Source: Fidelibacterota bacterium (GTDB lineage Bacteria; Fidelibacterota; UBA2242; B5-G15). Taken from it: 9,833 nt of DNA. Below, in pieces: positions 7,701-9,833 of this stretch. Made by a program: the position numbers and the translations under genes. Within the stretch, counting starts at the first letter, position 1. Each line of letters opens with the position of its first letter. Location of the stretch: NCBI GenBank assembly GCA_003645825.1, contig QNCQ01000051.1:1-9833 (forward strand), in the 5' to 3' direction. The notes beneath the pieces are model-generated. The model saw only the letters and a list, made by a program, of their open reading frames with translations. It ran no database searches and was not told where the DNA came from.

Positions 7701-7802
7701 CCACTTTAGCTCAGGATGATTATAACCATACTGGGGAAGAACAAAGCCACATACACTTAACATTGTCAAAAATAGTATGGTAAGATCTACAAATTTTCTC
7801 AT
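4773..7802 (-). CDS. Exported HExxH peptidase fused to PD40 propeller and C-terminal Omp85-like beta-barrel
   Basis: The 1009-residue protein has a signal peptide (about 1-23). A peptidase MA-type gluzincin domain follows (30-300): HEFTH at 126-130 supplies two zinc-binding His and the catalytic Glu127, and WLAEGVAQY at 183-191 supplies the likely third ligand Glu186. Next are PD40/TolB-like propeller blades, at about 371-413, 418-456, 465-503, 508-546 and 551-580, with SPDGK or SPDSR turns at 424, 470 and 514. From about 610 to the end the sequence is rich in alternating beta strands and contains LRGY at 870-873 (the Omp85 loop-6 motif), FIGIYFEAGNAW at 911-922, and a terminal strand region LRFYFTMSFGI. 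I infer an outer-membrane-anchored surface or periplasmic protease. Such proteins are often labelled Tol biopolymer transporter from the propeller, which would mislead. Start ATG overlaps the upstream stop as ATGA. Protease and propeller are firm, barrel likely, orientation and substrate unknown. Confidence 0.85.
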   Translation of the reverse strand: MRKFVDLTILFLTMLSVCGFVLPQYGYNHPELKWYTIETEHFLVHYHNGAEWTAKRVAEIAEKIYKPVTEFYGYEPDSKTQLIIKDTDDYSNGAAYYYDNKILIWATPLDFILRGSHNWLWDVVTHEFTHIVSLQSSMKFSRKIPGMYFQVYSYEDEKRDDVLYGYPYVMAIYPFPGVVIPMWLAEGVAQYMYRGCPNDFWDSHRDMILRDRVLNDRLLSFEDMNHFGYSGIGNESVYNQGFALTSYIVDKYGDDVPGKVFKRMKEIKNLTINRAFKEVTGKTGFEIYNEWKNFITKRYRSLTQTIKQNEVKGKTIVKDGATSQIFPHWVGDSLIFFLSNKGQDYISQTSLYVFNRKTNRTRLVLKGVRSRITCSRDGRIIYFTKKSKPNKYGSIYYDIYSYDLENRKEKQITKWRRAYNPSLSPDGKFLAFVTGKDGTSNLVVLNLEDMSERQITEFNNGEQLFTAVWSPDGKKLAFDCLLDHGRDIYIYDMKSGELRLLLGEKCDTRDPYFSPDSRWLYFSSDETGIFNIYRVSLIDGHRELVTNVVGGAFSPSVNAKGELVYSLFEGSSFKIAMIENCRPIDEKLAEYYDYESMIPRLSSVKDKDFVSRPYQTQYSIFFFLPTLMIDYGTLKPGIYFFSSEMLEKMSLSGGFTVNRLLDRDLALILEVRKWKPTLYMEFYNLRRKVSRSLKIYESYPARTKYKFELIELDVGVSHPLGVIAGVDFRAVYSKYRATVQEWIPAQNIYTNPFSYNYYRGVDFILTWKYHKLVPVINSESNPEEGLNLRLEVSRNYDHFLKDFGIYEDYATLREIYKKNYYWKIYMNGVIYKRLVPAKKITSSLRWQAGWISKYDVDSFFYFFAGSLPGLRGYPYYSIEGRNLFSVHYTIKAPIFREKSISLPTFCLSNAFIGIYFEAGNAWNGIEGKRKVGIKEFLKDSYGVTKRWIKDFKKDAGVELILSGFSFYSYPLSLTFDFAYGFDRVEWTNGDRRNEYGKKLRFYFTMSFGI

Positions 7803-9833
7803 CTCGTCACTAGAATCTTTATAACCTTGGAATCCTCTTTACCGGAGGCTTTCGCTTTTACAACTGCAAAATAAACCCCATTCTGCACATTTGAAACATC
7901 CCATTTGATTTCATTATAATCATTTAAAGCAACAGATTCAGCACGTAACTTTCCTATCCTATTCCCCGAAATATCGTATATTTCCACTTCAACACTGCAC
8001 TCTCTATTGTTTACATAAAACCTGATATTAGTATAGTTGTCCCTGGCCGGATTTGGCCAACAATAAACTTTATCCCAATCCAAAATGCCTGAGCCCCCTG
8101 ACACAACAACCTGGGATTTCTGGGGTTGATAGAAGTTTCTGAAATAATTAGCCCCATAACAGGTCCAGGCAGACTTTTCATCCCCCCTGCCGAGGCTTAG
8201 AAGATCTACGCTTTTAATATCTGGGGTGACTGTGACATAGTACCACATCCCATCGATATTTACTATCTGGGGCAGATAGTTTCTGGCTCTCCGTACTGCC
8301 ATCGGGAATTTATCTATAATACTTCCATCCTTTTCATACCCGATGACTCCGCTGCCTTCAACTTCAACAATTATATCGTTATTCCCATCATCTGTAATGT
8401 CTGCGGAAAGGATTCCACTCAAAAAAAGCTTCCCATCATAAAGTCCCGCCAACTCCAGTGGAAAACCGCTTTCGAAATATAGCTCCTTGTTAAAAACATA
8501 CAGCCACCTTTCTGAAACAACAACCACCTCTACCTGACCATCTCCATCTATGTCAGACAGGATAAGATCCCTGCCGGATTCATAAAGCTTTTCTGTTCTC
8601 ACCCTTTGCTGTTCTGTACCCACATCTTTAATGAGATAAAGGCTATAACCGTTAACAATTCCAAAATCCACAAATTCATTATCGTTCAGAAAACCCAGCA
8701 CGAGAAAGGTTCCATCGGGGTAAAAACTGCTATCAAAATCTTCCAACAGAATGTCTTGTAAGACTTCCCCGCTGTTTACTTCAACCATCAGGCCATCCGC
8801 ACACAGCGCATAAACGGGCAACTTCCCACCCCCTGCCAGCCGCAGGATACCATGTCCTATGTGTTTCTTCACAATATCCCCACCACTGATCGACCAGTAA
8901 AAAACAGTATCACCACTGGCAAAAACCACATCTCTTCCATCACTTAAAACAGAGGGATTAATCTGCGGAATGGAATAGGTAAACTTCCCCGCAAACTTTA
9001 CCTTGTCCGAAGAAATCCCATACTTTATAAGATATACCTTCCCCTCCTCTTTTGCCAAGGTAACAATACTGCTATCAACAAAAGTTGTAAAACTCACTTG
9101 TACAGAATCGGATTCGAAAAGACCGAAAAAGTCTGAGGCACTCAGCAGCCGGCCCTCAATTTCAAAGAGATAAAGGCTGTCTGAGAAAACAATAACCACA
9201 GGTTGACTGTCAATATTCAAAACCAGAGGCTCAGTTTTTATACCTTTCTTTATGTTTATTCTATAAACAGTCCTATCAAAACCGATCCTGAAAAACATTT
9301 CCTGGCCAGCAGGTCCAATACTGTCAATCCTTATGCCCGTGTAGGAATAGTCATTGCTACACGTGGAGGGATTCGTCTGGGGCGTAAAGCCTATGGTTCT
9401 CATTGAATCCACTGGATAATCCGGATTAAGGTGAAAAAACCCCTCATTTCCCGCAAACCAGGGATCAAAATACCATCCAAGGCCTGTATTCGGACCAATA
9501 GTAGTGGATTCATATCCAATATCCTGGGCACCATCTGCTTCCTCCAGATCGACACCTCTCCTATGCACGTCATTATTAACTCCATAGGAAAAAATGTTTT
9601 CCCTAATAACCCCTTCATCGATGTGCCATATCAATAAACCAGAACCGGGCAATCCTACATCATACCTTGGTACAGAAAGCAAAACCCCTGTCCTCGGAGA
9701 AAACACAGCTCCAATCGAATCCTTAATATAGGGAAAAATAGAAGGCCACTCCTTTGTATCAAGATACTCCTTATACTGAAGGCTATCTATTGTAACCCCC
9801 GGCCTCACAAACGAATACCTATTCTCTATAAGA
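7799..9833 (-). CDS. M6-family secreted metallopeptidase, C-terminal part, with FG-GAP-like repeats and a T9SS/FlgD-like sorting domain; 5' end outside window
   Basis: The frame is open to the right edge, giving 677 residues; the in-frame GTG at 9808-9806 is not the real start because LIENRYSF upstream continues the conserved M6 pattern. Residues are numbered from the window edge. LPGSGLLIWHIDE at 61-73 and VDLEEADGAQD at 94-104 are hallmarks of the immune-inhibitor-A/M6 catalytic domain; its HExxH would lie further upstream, out of view. Residues about 190-560 are a beta-rich propeller-like region with two Ca-binding FG-GAP/VCBS motifs (DIDGDGQVEV at 427-436, DITDDGNNDI at 478-487). SAWTCYGANYFRN (554-566) is a linker common before the last domain. 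The C-terminal 90 residues (VYCWPNPARDN, VEIYDISGNRIGKL, NGVYFAVVKA, ending KILVTR) form a T9SS type A/FlgD-Ig-like sorting domain. Predicted secreted and surface-attached. It is translationally coupled to the next gene by ATGA. Confidence 0.88.
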   Translation of the reverse strand, partial: LIENRYSFVRPGVTIDSLQYKEYLDTKEWPSIFPYIKDSIGAVFSPRTGVLLSVPRYDVGLPGSGLLIWHIDEGVIRENIFSYGVNNDVHRRGVDLEEADGAQDIGYESTTIGPNTGLGWYFDPWFAGNEGFFHLNPDYPVDSMRTIGFTPQTNPSTCSNDYSYTGIRIDSIGPAGQEMFFRIGFDRTVYRINIKKGIKTEPLVLNIDSQPVVIVFSDSLYLFEIEGRLLSASDFFGLFESDSVQVSFTTFVDSSIVTLAKEEGKVYLIKYGISSDKVKFAGKFTYSIPQINPSVLSDGRDVVFASGDTVFYWSISGGDIVKKHIGHGILRLAGGGKLPVYALCADGLMVEVNSGEVLQDILLEDFDSSFYPDGTFLVLGFLNDNEFVDFGIVNGYSLYLIKDVGTEQQRVRTEKLYESGRDLILSDIDGDGQVEVVVVSERWLYVFNKELYFESGFPLELAGLYDGKLFLSGILSADITDDGNNDIIVEVEGSGVIGYEKDGSIIDKFPMAVRRARNYLPQIVNIDGMWYYVTVTPDIKSVDLLSLGRGDEKSAWTCYGANYFRNFYQPQKSQVVVSGGSGILDWDKVYCWPNPARDNYTNIRFYVNNRECSVEVEIYDISGNRIGKLRAESVALNDYNEIKWDVSNVQNGVYFAVVKAKASGKEDSKVIKILVTR

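Noticed and set aside
4773..7802. Annotation as a TolB/Tol-Pal translocation component
   Set aside because: The similarity is limited to the PD40 propeller blades; the HExxH peptidase domain and barrel-like C-terminus are absent from TolB, and no tolQRA or pal is present nearby.
9400..9618. Minus-strand 72-codon open frame within the M6 peptidase region
   Set aside because: It is an alternative frame inside the clearly conserved M6 domain coding (VDLEEADGAQD region).

Overview
The window looks like a chromosomal segment of a Gram-negative bacterium with moderate-to-low GC. It carries outer-membrane machinery (a BamD-like lipoprotein and a C-terminal Omp85-type barrel) beside secreted proteins of a style common in FCB-group and related candidate phyla (WOR-3/Hydrothermae, Marinimicrobia, KSB1, Cloacimonetes): an M6-type peptidase ending in a T9SS/FlgD-like sorting domain, PD40 propellers, and a DUF5683-like small membrane protein. 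The phylum placement is inferred from protein style only. There is no rRNA, tRNA, phage, IS or CRISPR signal in the window.

Every gene is on the minus strand and the window is almost completely coding, so it reads as one transcription unit running from right to left. In transcription order: (1) 9833-7799, an M6-family secreted metallopeptidase whose 5' end and catalytic site lie outside the window; (2) 7802-4773, a 1009-residue HExxH peptidase + PD40 propeller + Omp85-like barrel, overlapping gene 1 by ATGA; (3) 4760-3864, a DUF5683-like exported membrane protein; (4) 3844-3062, a BamD/YfiO-like TPR lipoprotein; (5) 3065-2481, nadD, overlapping gene 4 by GTGA; (6) 2466-787, lepA (EF4), interrupted by an in-frame TAA 33 codons before its natural end at 685; (7) 683-1, a CPBP/CAAX-type intramembrane protease starting at TTG and running off the left edge. 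The largest intergenic gap is 19 bases, so no promoter or terminator is expected inside, and none was seen.

The first four genes form an envelope/secretion block: two exported metalloproteases (one apparently carrying its own outer-membrane barrel), an inner-membrane-type protein and a barrel-assembly lipoprotein. The last three are NAD biosynthesis, a translation GTPase and a membrane protease. The two most notable observations are the internal stop in lepA, behind which the conserved C-terminal tail is still perfectly readable, and the peptidase-propeller-barrel fusion coupled to a second secreted peptidase.
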